The translations under genes and the position numbers were made by a program. From Paraburkholderia silviterrae (lineage in GTDB: Bacteria; Pseudomonadota; Gammaproteobacteria; Burkholderiales; Burkholderiaceae), in the NCBI RefSeq assembly GCF_004353915.1, contig NZ_SMRP01000001.1:1-64000 (forward strand): 64,000 bases of DNA, written 5' to 3'. Below the pieces are notes generated by a model, which saw only the letters and a list, made by a program, of their open reading frames with translations, was not told where the DNA came from and ran no database searches. This document shows, piece after piece, positions 1 to 8,564 of this stretch (its first letter is position 1; each line of letters starts with the position of its first letter).

Positions 1-2
1 TG

Positions 3-341
3 CTGGCACCGGGCTGGATACACGGATGTCTCGGTCTGTGGTTCCGGTTGCGCCACTATGCGTGGGCACGCCGCATGAAGCCGGCACTGCTGGCGTTCAT
101 GGTCCTGCTGCCGCTGCTGTCCGCTGCGGGCTTTATCCGGATGATGCGAGCGGTCGAGGGGAGGGGCCTTGTGCTTCGACACGTCGATCCCGTGCTCATG
201 GCCCATCAACCTGCGCTCGACGCCTGGCGCCACAATCTCCTCACCCTGTATTTCGCCCTGGTTGCCAGTGCGTGGATGCTGGGCCAGTTGCGCAACGGCC
301 TTGAACGTCGAAGGCTGCGAAGAAGCTCACTGAGTTCCTGA
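3..341 (+). CDS. C-terminal part of an unidentified membrane protein
   Basis: The reading frame is open to the left edge of the window, so this is the 3' end of a gene that starts upstream. An internal TTG at 48 could act as a start, but no good ribosome binding site precedes it. The visible 112 residues hold two hydrophobic segments, one around MKPALLAFMVLLPLLSAAG and one around LLTLYFALVASAWMLG. A basic tail rich in Arg (ERRRLRR) follows and is probably cytoplasmic. The loop between the segments carries several His and Asp residues. I do not recognise the family. A small accessory subunit of a polysaccharide export or synthesis complex is possible, but nothing here proves it. Confidence 0.55.
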   Translation: MAPGWIHGCLGLWFRLRHYAWARRMKPALLAFMVLLPLLSAAGFIRMMRAVEGRGLVLRHVDPVLMAHQPALDAWRHNLLTLYFALVASAWMLGQLRNGLERRRLRRSSLSS

Positions 342-771
342 GGAGTTGGAATTGCACGCGAGAGCCCCCGCTCGGGGCACCTTTCCAAAAAAGCGTCTAT
401 GGTTGAGTGATTATTCGGTCAATATGGATGCAGAAGCTACGGCGCGCCCTTTGAGCGAGTATGTGCACAAACATTTGCCAGGCGAACAGGATCATGTCCA
501 GACGTGAATACCTTCGAGGCCAGCGATGCCGTGTTTGCCAACGTTGATTTGACATAATGTAAATTATCAACCGATAATTTGTTACGGCTTTTTTGAAATG
601 TCCGATTCTGGCTCATTAGAGATGTCCGATTCCTGCCCTGGTTGAGGCGCACGCTCGCGTGAGGCGTCGACCAGGGGCGAACCATGAACGGACGTGAGCT
701 GATCACGGCACCCGGCGCGCATTCTTGAGCGCCTTCCCAGGCAAGGTGGATCGCAAAAGACGGAGGTTTTT
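342..771. other. Intergenic region with possible insertion-sequence scar
   Basis: These 430 bases hold no convincing complete gene. A 27-codon open frame (424-507) and a 14-codon frame (684-728) look like broken gene starts. The second is preceded by AGGGGCGA. The 11-mer ATGTCCGATTC occurs twice, at 598-608 and 622-632, 24 bases apart. IS21-family elements carry multiple short terminal repeats of this kind. The stretch around 545-590 is clearly AT-richer than its surroundings. I read the region as a decayed IS end fused to ordinary intergenic DNA; this is inference. Confidence 0.4.
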
Positions 772-1200
772 TTGTTTTCAGACTCGAACATTGCGCGCGA
801 CACGATCCAGGCGTACCTCGAGACACACTACGAGGTACTGGGCGAGATGCCGGCAACGCTGCAGATCGGTCAATTCAATCCGGCGCTTGCCACGCTGCAT
901 GACGCCCGCCACGTTGCCTGTAGCGCGTTCGTCACCGCCTGCAATCCGCTCAGCCGGCGCCTCGACCCTCAAGCCAATGCCGCCCGGCAAGAAGCGCTCG
1001 CGCACGAACTCGCGGCGCTCGGCCTCACCTGCATCGAGGGCGTCGGAAAACATCCGTCGAATCAGTGGCCCGGCGAAGCCAGCTTTCTCGTGTTGGGCGT
1101 GACGCTCGACGCCGCCAGGGCGTTAGGTGAAAAGCACGGGCAGAACGCGATCGTCTGGTGCGGCGCCGATGCCGTGCCGCACCTGATTCTCTTGCGTTAA
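772..1200 (+). CDS. DUF3293 domain-containing protein
   Basis: This is a 142-residue soluble protein. The start is TTG at 772, chosen because GGAGG lies at 762-766, five bases upstream, and because the protein then begins at the usual place for this family. Family-typical blocks are AFVTACNP near residue 50, the EGVGKHPSNQWPGE segment near 90, LVLGVTLDAARALG, and the QNAIVWCGADAVPHLILL C-terminus. DUF3293 proteins are common in proteobacteria and have no established function. It stands alone, with an IS-like scar upstream and a convergent gene downstream. Assignment to the family is firm; the role is unknown. Confidence 0.85.
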   Translation: MFSDSNIARDTIQAYLETHYEVLGEMPATLQIGQFNPALATLHDARHVACSAFVTACNPLSRRLDPQANAARQEALAHELAALGLTCIEGVGKHPSNQWPGEASFLVLGVTLDAARALGEKHGQNAIVWCGADAVPHLILLR

Positions 1201-1249
1201 TCCGCGCGTTAATCCACGCGCTTTGCATGCCGTCTCGAGGGAAAGTCGA

Positions 1250-2044
1250 TCACTGCGCCTGCGGCGTTTGCAGATACGGACGCAGCCAGCCCAGCCCGTC
1301 GGAAGTGGCCGCCTTCGGGCGGTATTCGCAGCCGATCCAGCCGTCATAGCCAAGCGAATCGATCAGCGCGAACAGGTACGGATAGTTGAGTTCGCCCAGA
1401 TCCGGCTCGTGCCGCTCCGGCACGCCGGCAATCTGGATATGGCCAATGCCGGCGATGTCGCGTTTGAGCTTCATTGCGAGGTCGCCTTCGACAATCTGGC
1501 AGTGGTAGCAGTCGAACTGCACGCGCAGGTTCGGCGCGCCCACCTCGCGGCAGATGGCCTGGGCGTCGTCCTGGCGGCTGAGGAAGTAGCCGGGCATGTC
1601 GCGCTGATTGATCGGCTCGATCAGGATCTGGATGCCGTCGCCGCGCGCGGCTTCGGCCGCCCACGCGAGATTGCGTAAATAAGTCTCGCGGTGCCTCGCG
1701 CGATCGCCACCGGCGCCGATCAGGCCCGCCATCACGTGCAGCTTGTCGTTGCCGATCGTGCGCGCGTAGTCGAGCGCGGTCTCGATCGAGCGGCGGAACT
1801 CGTCCTCGCGCCCAGGCAGCGAAGCCATGCCGCGTTCGCCCGCGGCCCAGTCGCCGGGCGGCGCATTGAAGAGTGCCTGCACGAGGCCGTTGCCGTCCAG
1901 GCGCGAGCGAATCTCGGCGGCCGGGTGCTCATAGGGAAAGAGGTACTCGACTGCGCGAAAGCCGTCACGAGCGGCAGCAGCGAAGCGGTCGAGGAACGGG
2001 TGCTCGTTGTACATCATGCTGAGATTCGCAGCGAAGCGCGGCAT
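1250..2044 (-). CDS. hyi: Hydroxypyruvate isomerase (Hyi / OtnI family)
   Basis: A 264-residue TIM-barrel sugar-phosphate-isomerase-type protein that closely follows Escherichia coli Hyi in length and motifs. It starts with [21 protein letters not shown]. It also has [19 protein letters not shown] (about residues 65-73), LLIEPIN-like [31 protein letters not shown] and GCEYRPK, which supply the metal-binding Glu, Asp, His and Glu side chains. Hyi interconverts hydroxypyruvate and tartronate semialdehyde in glyoxylate assimilation after allantoin breakdown. The close relative OtnI isomerises 2-oxo-tetronate and cannot be excluded. The gene follows the LysR gene on the same strand with a 90-base gap. 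A ureidoglycine aminohydrolase in the same cluster favours the glyoxylate role. Confidence 0.85.
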   Translation of the reverse strand: MPRFAANLSMMYNEHPFLDRFAAAARDGFRAVEYLFPYEHPAAEIRSRLDGNGLVQALFNAPPGDWAAGERGMASLPGREDEFRRSIETALDYARTIGNDKLHVMAGLIGAGGDRARHRETYLRNLAWAAEAARGDGIQILIEPINQRDMPGYFLSRQDDAQAICREVGAPNLRVQFDCYHCQIVEGDLAMKLKRDIAGIGHIQIAGVPERHEPDLGELNYPYLFALIDSLGYDGWIGCEYRPKAATSDGLGWLRPYLQTPQAQ

Positions 2045-2134
2045 GGCATCAGCTCCGGTTAGAGATCAAAAACTGCGCGGCGCGGCACATGCGTGCGCGG
2101 CGCAGGCAACCGTGAAAGGGCAAACGTCAGGCCA

Positions 2135-3016
2135 TCAGCGCCGCGGCTTGCCGATCATCCGCGACATCGCCCGTGCCAGTTCCTTCACGACCGTGTCGGC
2201 GGTCGGCCGGTGCAGCAGCGCGATATCCATGGTCTCGACCGAAGGCAGCCCGCTCTTTTGCGTGAGCACGACGTGGTCGGCCGTGACCGAGCGCGCCGGC
2301 AGCAGGCTGATGCCGAGCCCGTCGGCCACGGCTGCCTGGATGCCGCTCAGGCTCGAGCTGATAAAGCTCAGGCGCCAGCGGCGCCCTAGCCCTTCGATCG
2401 CGTTCGTCATGTCGTCGCGATACAACCCGCGCGGCGGGAACGCGACCAGCGGTATCGGGTCGAGCTGAAACGAGGGATTCTTCGCGCTGTCGATCCAGCG
2501 CAGTTGCTCCGGCCAGCTGGCCACCGCCTCGCGGCTGTTGCGCCGGTGCTTCACGAGTGCGAGGTCGAGGTCGCCGCGGTCGTAGCTGCTGGCGATGTCG
2601 CGGCTCAGGCCACTTGTGACTTCGAGCTTCACCTGCGGATGCTTGCGATTGAACGCCGCGAGCATATGGGTCGTCGGCCCGCCGACGAAGTCCTCCGGCA
2701 CGCCCAGGCGCACCGTCAAGCCCACTGCCGCCCCCGCCAACGATTCGATCATTTCGTCGTTGAGCGCCAGCATCCGCCGCGCGTAGGCCAGCAGCGTCTC
2801 GCCCGCATCGGTCGGACGCACGTCGCGGGCGCCGCGCTCGAGCAGCTTGTGCCCCGCCATGTCCTCCAGACGCTTCACTTTCTGGCTCACCGTCGATTGC
2901 GTCGAATGCAGCCGCGACGACGCCGCCGTGAACGTGCCGCAATCCGCCACCATGACGATCGCTTTGAGCAGGTCCAGATCGAACAGCGGTCGATGCCCTC
3001 TTATGGTGTTTTTCAT
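2135..3016 (-). CDS. LysR-family transcriptional regulator of the amidohydrolase cluster
   Basis: The product is 293 residues from the ATG at 3016; the open frame runs further upstream, but that extension is Arg-rich and unlike LysR proteins. The winged helix-turn-helix is at about residues 13-72 (FDLDLLKAIVMVADCGTFT, AASSRLHSTQSTVSQKVKRL). A LysR substrate-binding domain follows, with GVPEDFVGGP, DLDLALVKHR and GLGISLLPARSV. It is divergent from the symporter-remnant/amidohydrolase operon. Matching 17-base repeats (CATTTRATTTTCGAATG) lie between them, one just upstream of its own start, which suggests autoregulation. The inducer is unknown but is probably an intermediate of the cluster's pathway. 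Confidence 0.9.
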   Translation of the reverse strand: MKNTIRGHRPLFDLDLLKAIVMVADCGTFTAASSRLHSTQSTVSQKVKRLEDMAGHKLLERGARDVRPTDAGETLLAYARRMLALNDEMIESLAGAAVGLTVRLGVPEDFVGGPTTHMLAAFNRKHPQVKLEVTSGLSRDIASSYDRGDLDLALVKHRRNSREAVASWPEQLRWIDSAKNPSFQLDPIPLVAFPPRGLYRDDMTNAIEGLGRRWRLSFISSSLSGIQAAVADGLGISLLPARSVTADHVVLTQKSGLPSVETMDIALLHRPTADTVVKELARAMSRMIGKPRR

Positions 3017-3021
3017 CGGAC

Positions 3022-3195
3022 CATTTGATTTTCGAATGAGATACCGCCTTCTATCACGCGGCACCGTGGCTGGCAATCGCGTGCCGCCCTGCCTCGCATT
3101 CGCAGCGCACCGCCGCCGCCGCGCAACGCCTGCAGGGCATCCCGGTCGCATTCGATTTTTCACTGAATTGCATTCGAACATTTAATTTTCGAATG
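3022..3195. promoter_or_regulatory. Candidate LysR operators in the divergent promoter
   Basis: Two near-identical 17-base repeats lie here: CATTTGATTTTCGAATG at 3022-3038 and CATTTAATTTTCGAATG at 3179-3195. The second also forms an inverted repeat with CATTCGAA at 3171-3178 (arms CATTCGAA and TTCGAATG, 9-base spacer). Their place between the LysR start and the divergent operon fits operator sites. A closely similar sequence occurs 5.3 kb away, before the second amidohydrolase gene. Confidence 0.65.
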
Positions 3196-3510
3196 GCGAG
3201 CGCAATCGCTAATATTGAAACGTTTCGATCCGGCCGAACGCCGGGATCAGTACAGACATATTTCCTGAAGCGCCCGTTCGGCACGCGTGAAGCCGCGTTC
3301 GGCGGCATCTTCGCGGGCGCGATCGTGCTCGCGCTGGCAAACTGGCGAGGCATGACGCCCGCCTCGGTTTTCCCGGGCGCGCCGCTCGCTTTCACTTCCA
3401 TTAACACGGGCCTCGTTGCGCTGTTCGCCAATGCGCTGGTGTTCGTCCTCATCAGCGCCGCGCAACGCGCACTGCGAGGCTCCATGGCCACTACCGTGGA
3501 ATCGGCATGA
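3193..3510 (+). pseudogene. Remnant of a sodium:solute symporter (C-terminal end only)
   Basis: The frame encodes 105 residues. From about residue 28 on (GTREAAFGGIFAG, ALANWRGMTPASVFPGAPLAF, FTSINTGLVALFANALVF) it matches the last two or so membrane helices of SSS-family sodium:solute symporters, which normally exceed 450 residues. The first 25-30 residues (MASAIANIETFRSG...) do not look like a transporter and begin inside the putative operator repeat. I therefore read this as an internal deletion that removed about 400 codons and joined promoter DNA to the gene's 3' end. It overlaps the next gene by the ATGA at 3507-3510, so the original operon was permease then hydrolase. Expression as a small membrane protein is possible but unlikely to transport. 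Confidence 0.65.
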
Positions 3511-4724
3511 CTTCTGCTAACCGCCCTCTCCTGCTTTCCAATGTTCGCTTGGCCGATGCTCATCATGGCCACGATCGCCAGCTGGTGTCCGTCTCGGTCG
3601 TCGGCGCACGCATCGAGGCGATCGGCCCGAACGTAGCGGCGCCGCCCGATGCCATCGTTGAAGACGGCGGCGGCGCGCTGCTGCTGCCCGGCTTCGTCGA
3701 AGGGCACACGCACCTCGACAAGACGCTCTGGGGCCGCGACTGGTACGTGAACGAAGTCGGCCCGAATCTCACCGACCGCATTGCGAACGAACGCGAATTT
3801 CGCAAAAGCACGGGGTACGATGCGGGCGAGCAATCGCTTGCGCTCTCTCGCGCGTTCCTGGCAGCCGGCACGACGCGCTTGCGCACGCACGTCGACGTCG
3901 ACACCGATGCGGGCCTGCGCTACCTCGAAGGCGTGCTCGACACGCGCGACACGCTGGCCGACGTGCTCGACATGCAGATCGTCGCCTTTCCGCAGTCGGG
4001 CATGCTGATCCGTCCCGGCACCGACGAGCTGCTCGGCAACGCGCTCGCCGCCGGCGCCGACGTGCTCGGCGCGCTCGATCCCGCCTTGATCGACGGCGAT
4101 CCGGTGGGGTCGCTCGACGCCACCTTCGCGCTGGCCGAGCGTTACGGCAAACCCATCGACATCCACCTGCACGAGCCGGGCGAGATTGGTGCGTTCACGC
4201 TGAAGCTGCTGCTCGATCGCGTCGAGGCTCTGGGCATGCAGGGACGTGTCGTGGTGAGCCACGCTTTCTGCCTTGGTGCGCTGCCTGAACCCACGGCGCT
4301 GCTCGAACGCGTTGCGCGCCTGCGCGTGGCGCTGCTGACGAGCGCACCGCCCTCGCGCCCCGTGCCGCCGCTCAAGCGCTGCCGCGAGCTGGGCATCACG
4401 ATCCTCGGCGGCAACGACGGCATACGCGATACGTGGACGCCCTACGGCGTGCCGGACATGCTCGAGCGCGCGATGCTGATCGGCATGCGCTACGACCTGC
4501 GGCGCGACGACGATCTGGCGGTCGCGTTCGATTGCGTGAGCGCGGCGGCCGCGAGCGGCTGCGGCTTCGCCGATTACGGCCTGCAGCCCGGCGCGCGCGC
4601 CGACCTCGTGCTGGTGGACGCCCAGACGGTCGCGCACGCGGTGGTCGCGCGGCCGGCGCGCAAGCTGGTGATGGCGAACGGGCGCATCGTCGCGCGTGAC
4701 GGCGTGCTCACTAACGGCGTGTAA
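3507..4724 (+). CDS. Cytosine-deaminase-like amidohydrolase (paralogue 1)
   Basis: A 405-residue metal-dependent hydrolase of the amidohydrolase superfamily, CodA / N-isopropylammelide-hydrolase branch. The metal site is readable in order: GHTHLDKT (about residue 66, HxH), IDIHLHEPGE (about 213), SHAFCLG (about 250) and the terminal Asp in GGNDGIRDTWTPYG (about 300). RTHVDVD near residue 130 is also typical of this branch. It starts in an ATGA overlap with the symporter remnant and is followed 43 bases later by another amidohydrolase. The substrate is probably a ring amide or amidine (pyrimidine, triazine or hydantoin-like), but it cannot be read from sequence. It is clearly paralogous to the protein at 7152-8369 and shares its DKS/DKT, EPGE and GND blocks. 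Confidence 0.85.
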   Translation: MTSANRPLLLSNVRLADAHHGHDRQLVSVSVVGARIEAIGPNVAAPPDAIVEDGGGALLLPGFVEGHTHLDKTLWGRDWYVNEVGPNLTDRIANEREFRKSTGYDAGEQSLALSRAFLAAGTTRLRTHVDVDTDAGLRYLEGVLDTRDTLADVLDMQIVAFPQSGMLIRPGTDELLGNALAAGADVLGALDPALIDGDPVGSLDATFALAERYGKPIDIHLHEPGEIGAFTLKLLLDRVEALGMQGRVVVSHAFCLGALPEPTALLERVARLRVALLTSAPPSRPVPPLKRCRELGITILGGNDGIRDTWTPYGVPDMLERAMLIGMRYDLRRDDDLAVAFDCVSAAAASGCGFADYGLQPGARADLVLVDAQTVAHAVVARPARKLVMANGRIVARDGVLTNGV

Positions 4725-4767
4725 TGTGCCGGCTGACTCATGAAAAAGCCCACGAACGAGAGTTGAC

Positions 4768-6219
4768 ATGGACAATCGGGAACGCGTAGATGTGCTGATC
4801 GCGCACGGCTGCGTGATAACGCTCGACCCGGCGCGCCGCGTGATCGACGACGGCGCGGTGGCGGTCAAGGGTGATCGCATCGTCGCGGTCGGCGCGACCG
4901 CCGAGCTCAGCGCAAAGTATTCTGCAGAACGCACGATCGACGCGCGCCGCAAGGCCGTGCTGCCGGGCTTCATCGACGCGCACGCGCACGCGGGCCACGC
5001 GATGCTGCGCACCATCGGCGGCGCGGACGGCGACGCGTGGACGGATGCCTGCGAGGCCATCTACACGCAGGCATCGGACGAGGAATTCTGGGAGGTGGAA
5101 TCGCATCTCGCGGCGCTCGAACGCCTGAAGGCCGGCGTGACGACGGGCGTCTCGCTGCTCGGCGGCGGCGATTCGATCATGCGCGTGGACGATCCCGTCT
5201 ACGCGCGGCGCCATTGCGATGCCGTGGTGAAGACAGGCACGCGCTCGATGGTTGCGGTCGGCCCTTCGCGGCCACCCTCGCCGCGCGCCTATACCCGGCA
5301 CGGCTCAAACGGCAGCACGACGCGCGAAGTCGATTTCGATCAGATGTACGAAGTGTGCAAAGCGATCGTCGACACTTGCCACGGCGATGCAAACGGGCGC
5401 ATCCACATCGCGCTGACCCTACCCGTCTTTGCGCCTCAGCATTACCCGGCGCAGGCGCAATGGGAAGACGTGGCGCGCAACGAGGCGGCACGCTACATGG
5501 CGCTGGCGCAGGCACACGCTCTGAGCTTCACGCAGGACGGCCATCGCGCCGGCACGCTGGCGTTCGCGCACCGCGAGCTGGGGCTCATGAATGCGAAGTC
5601 GTTCATGTCCCACGCCATCGACCTTACCGAAGCGGACATTGCCGCGTGCGTGGAATCGGGAGCCTCGATCGTGCATAACCCGAGCGCGATCATGTCGATC
5701 ATCGGACGCTGCCCCGTGCCGGAGCTGATCGATGCGGGCGTCACGGTGGCGATTGGCTCGGACGCCGCCGCGCCCGACCGCGGCTACGACATGTTCCGCC
5801 ACATGTGGCAGTGCATGCACTACCACCGCCGGCACTTCCGCGATCCGGACGTGCTGCCGCATGGCAAGGTGCTGGAGATGATCACGATCGACGCCGCGAA
5901 GGCGTTGTCGCTCGATGAGGAAATCGGTTCGCTCGAGGTGGGCAAGCTGGCCGACATCATTCTCGTCGACCTTTTCAAGCCGCATCTGATGCCGATGAAC
6001 ATGCCTGTCTATCGCGTCACGTGCTTCGCGAATGCCGCGGACGTGTGCATGACGATGGTGGGCGGCCGGATCCTGATGGAGGATTACCGCGTGCTGTCGG
6101 TGGACGAAGGGGAGATTCTGGAACGGGTAGAGGCCGCTGCGGAGCGCATGCTCGAGCGCAGCGGCCTGCGTCACCTGCTGGAAATGCCGGCGACGCTGTG
6201 GCGGGGCAGCCGCTATTAA
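4768..6219 (+). CDS. ATZ/TRZ-type amidohydrolase (chlorohydrolase / guanine-deaminase-like)
   Basis: A 483-residue amidohydrolase of the subtype III group that includes AtzA, TrzN, SsnA and guanine or 8-oxoguanine deaminases. Metal and catalytic blocks are GFIDAHAHAGHAML (about residue 70), the SHAIDLTEADI block (about 278), SGASIVHNPSAIM (about 297) and VTVAIGSDAAAPDRGYDMF (about 330, invariant Asp). The composite domain closes with ALSLDEEIGSLEVGKLADIILVD, where urease-alpha-like strands return. It follows the previous hydrolase by 43 bases on the same strand and ends tail-to-tail with the aminohydrolase gene, overlapping it by four bases (6216-6219). It likely deaminates or dechlorinates an N-heterocycle. 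The specific substrate is not determinable here. Confidence 0.85.
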   Translation: MDNRERVDVLIAHGCVITLDPARRVIDDGAVAVKGDRIVAVGATAELSAKYSAERTIDARRKAVLPGFIDAHAHAGHAMLRTIGGADGDAWTDACEAIYTQASDEEFWEVESHLAALERLKAGVTTGVSLLGGGDSIMRVDDPVYARRHCDAVVKTGTRSMVAVGPSRPPSPRAYTRHGSNGSTTREVDFDQMYEVCKAIVDTCHGDANGRIHIALTLPVFAPQHYPAQAQWEDVARNEAARYMALAQAHALSFTQDGHRAGTLAFAHRELGLMNAKSFMSHAIDLTEADIAACVESGASIVHNPSAIMSIIGRCPVPELIDAGVTVAIGSDAAAPDRGYDMFRHMWQCMHYHRRHFRDPDVLPHGKVLEMITIDAAKALSLDEEIGSLEVGKLADIILVDLFKPHLMPMNMPVYRVTCFANAADVCMTMVGGRILMEDYRVLSVDEGEILERVEAAAERMLERSGLRHLLEMPATLWRGSRY

Positions 6220-7064
6220 GCCTTGCGCGTCGGCTGCTGGCCGAGCGTGAGCTTCACCGTGCGGTTCACGTCCTTGTACAGCAGGTAGCGGAAGCGCGAC
6301 GGGCCGCCCGCATAGCAGGCTTGCGGGCAGAACGCGCGCAGCCACATGAAGTCGCCGGCTTCGACTTCCACCCAGTCCTGGTTCAGGCGGTAGACGGCCT
6401 TGCCTTCGAGCACATAGAGGCCGTGCTCCATCACGTGCGTTTCCGCGAACGGGATCACGCCGCCCGGCTCGAACGTGACGATGTTCACGTGCATGTCGTG
6501 GCGCATGTCGCTCATGTCGACGAAGCGCGTCGTCACCCAGCGGCCTTCGGTGCCGGGCATCGGGATCGGCTCGATGTCGCGCTCGTTCGTGACGAAGGCT
6601 TCGGGCATCGGCACGCCGTCGACGGCTTCGTAGTGCTTGCGCAGCCAGTGGAAGCTTGCGACGTTGCCGCTGCGGTTGTGCAGCGTCCAGTTCGTGCGCG
6701 GCGGAATGAATGCGTAGCCGCCCGGCACGAGCTTGTGCTCGACGCCGTTGAGCTTGAGCTCGAGCTCGCCGTCGACCACGAAGATCACGCCTTCAGCGAG
6801 ATCGTCGAGTTCGGGACGATCGCTGCCGCCGCCAGGGCTCACTTCCATGATGTACTGCGAGAACGTCTCGGCGAAACCGGTCAGCGGACGTGCGAGCACC
6901 CACAGGCGGGTCTTGTCCCAGAACGGCAGGTAGCTCGTGACGATGTCGCGAATCACGCCCTTCGGAATGACCGCGTACGCTTCGGTGAACATCGCGCGAT
7001 CGGTCAGCAACTCGGTCTGGGCCGGATGGCCGCCTTTCGGCGCATAGTAAGGACTGGATGACAT
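6216..7064 (-). CDS. allE: (S)-ureidoglycine aminohydrolase (bicupin)
   Basis: The product is 282 residues from ATG 7064 (MSSSPYYAPKGGHP), the usual start for this family; the frame extends 20 codons further without support. Two cupin domains are visible. The second carries the Mn-binding set in FAETHVMEHGLYVLEG (Glu, His, His) and CPQACYAGG (Gln). The enzyme releases ammonia from (S)-ureidoglycine to give (S)-ureidoglycolate, late in allantoin breakdown. It lies downstream of amidohydrolase paralogue 2 on the same strand, 87 bases apart. Together with Hyi at the other end it points to purine/allantoin nitrogen use, although no allantoinase or allantoate hydrolase is certain in the window. 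Confidence 0.88.
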   Translation of the reverse strand: MSSSPYYAPKGGHPAQTELLTDRAMFTEAYAVIPKGVIRDIVTSYLPFWDKTRLWVLARPLTGFAETFSQYIMEVSPGGGSDRPELDDLAEGVIFVVDGELELKLNGVEHKLVPGGYAFIPPRTNWTLHNRSGNVASFHWLRKHYEAVDGVPMPEAFVTNERDIEPIPMPGTEGRWVTTRFVDMSDMRHDMHVNIVTFEPGGVIPFAETHVMEHGLYVLEGKAVYRLNQDWVEVEAGDFMWLRAFCPQACYAGGPSRFRYLLYKDVNRTVKLTLGQQPTRKA

Positions 7065-7151
7065 GCTTGACGCTCCGTGAGGATTTGATGTCACAACTTC
7101 AAAGGCGAGGCCGCGCGCGGACAAACGCGCGCGCGAAGGCGCTCGGGATAG

Positions 7152-8369
7152 TTAGCCGCGCTGGCCGGATGCGGCCTGCGTGGGTTCGAAGCTCATGCGG
7201 GCGATGTCACCCCAGAATTGCCCGCGCCGGACGATGACACGTTCGGCGGGCGCGGCCGCAACCGCAGCCGCTGCGTTCGGCGCCTTGAGGATCACGAACG
7301 ACGCCTCGTTGCCCGGCTTCAGGCCGTAGTCGCGCTTGCCGATCACGGCCGCGCCGGCTTCGGTCGCCATGTCCAGCGCGACCAGCAACTCCTCGTCGGT
7401 ATAGAAGCCGGAGCGGTAGCCGAGCAGCATGGCGCGCTGCAGCATGTCGCCGTTGCCGTACGGCCACCAGGCGTCCTGAATGTTGTCGTTGCCGCTGAAC
7501 ACGCGCACGCCGGCCGCGCGCAGCTGGAGAATCGGCGGAAAGGCGCGGTCGCCGGGGGCATTCGTCATGATCGACACGCCGGCCGCGGCAAGCGCGTCGG
7601 CGATGCGCGCCACCGCGTCCGGACCGACGTCGCCGAGCGCATAGGCATGGCTCACCGACACCCTGCCCTGCAGGCCGGCTGCCAGAGTGCGTGCCGCGAT
7701 GCGGTGCAGTTGCTCGATGCCTTGCTCGCCGGGTTCGTGCAGATGAATGTCGATCTTCACGCCGCGCTTTTGTGCAATGCCGAAGACGATATCGAGCTGG
7801 CCCTCGGCGTCGCCGTCGAGCGTGGTCGGGTCGATGCCGCCCACGACGTCGGCGCCTTCGCGCGCGGCCGCGTCGAGCACCTCGGCGGTGCCCGGGCACG
7901 ACACGACCCCGGCCTGCGGAAAGGCAACAAGCTCGATGTCCATGATGCCGCGCCATTTTTCGCGCGCTTCCATCACGGCGTGAAGGTGGGTCAGGCCGGT
8001 CGTGGCGTCCACGTCGACGTGGCTGCGCATGGCCATGGTGCCGAACGATGCCACCTGGCGGATCAGCGCATCGGCGCGCGCGGCAATGGGCGCCGCGCCG
8101 GCCAGCGCGGCTTTTTCGTCGGCGAGGCGCTCGCGCAGCGTTGCCGCGACGCGATGGGGGCGCCAGCGGTCGCCGACGAAGCTCTTGTCAAGGTGGATGT
8201 GGCCGTCGACGAAGCCCGGCAGCACGAGGTGCCCCTTGAGGTCGACGACTTCGGCGCCGCCGGTCTCGGGGCGCTGCGTGCCAAGGGTGACCAGGCGTCC
8301 GTCGCGTACGGTGAGATTCAGGGACTGGCCGTCAGCGCCCACGGCGTTGACGAATACGCGATCGAACAT
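7152..8369 (-). CDS. Cytosine-deaminase-like amidohydrolase (paralogue 2)
   Basis: The product is 405 residues from ATG 8369, the start that aligns with paralogue 1; a GTG at 8390 would add seven residues. The metal ligands appear as GHIHLDKS (about residue 57), IDIHLHEPGE (about 208), SHAYALG (about 245) and SGNDNIQDAWWPYG (about 297). RSHVDVDATTGL and ELVAFPQAGVV also align with the first paralogue. It heads an operon with the ureidoglycine aminohydrolase. A sequence nearly identical to the LysR operator of the first operon lies about 120-160 bases upstream, so the two paralogues are likely co-induced. They may act on successive or alternative substrates of one pathway. Confidence 0.85.
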   Translation of the reverse strand: MFDRVFVNAVGADGQSLNLTVRDGRLVTLGTQRPETGGAEVVDLKGHLVLPGFVDGHIHLDKSFVGDRWRPHRVAATLRERLADEKAALAGAAPIAARADALIRQVASFGTMAMRSHVDVDATTGLTHLHAVMEAREKWRGIMDIELVAFPQAGVVSCPGTAEVLDAAAREGADVVGGIDPTTLDGDAEGQLDIVFGIAQKRGVKIDIHLHEPGEQGIEQLHRIAARTLAAGLQGRVSVSHAYALGDVGPDAVARIADALAAAGVSIMTNAPGDRAFPPILQLRAAGVRVFSGNDNIQDAWWPYGNGDMLQRAMLLGYRSGFYTDEELLVALDMATEAGAAVIGKRDYGLKPGNEASFVILKAPNAAAAVAAAPAERVIVRRGQFWGDIARMSFEPTQAASGQRG

Positions 8370-8490
8370 GACTGTGTCTCGGCAAATCACGACCCACTCA
8401 ACGCGTTCCGATCTGCGTTGCGCTCGCTGCGCAGCGTGGGCCTATGGGAGGATAGATGTCAACACCATATCGGACGTCGGCGTTATCGGC

Positions 8491-8530
8491 AAATTAAATG
8501 TTGGAATGTCCATCATTTATTTTTCAAATA
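8491..8530. promoter_or_regulatory. Second copy of the LysR operator motif
   Basis: On the minus strand, 8508-8491 reads CATTCCAACATTTAATTT. This matches 17 of 18 bases of the sequence at 3171-3188 beside the LysR gene. The plus-strand sequence at 8514-8530, CATTTATTTTTCAAATA, matches the 17-base repeat CATTTAATTTTCGAATG at 14 positions. It lies upstream of amidohydrolase paralogue 2, which supports shared control by the LysR protein. Confidence 0.6.
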
Positions 8531-8564
8531 GCTTGCCGCCAGGGCAGATACCTCGCCAGCGAAT

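Noticed and set aside
424..507. A 27-residue gene before the DUF3293 gene
   Set aside because: It is short, without a clear ribosome site or homologue that I recognise, and lies in decayed DNA.
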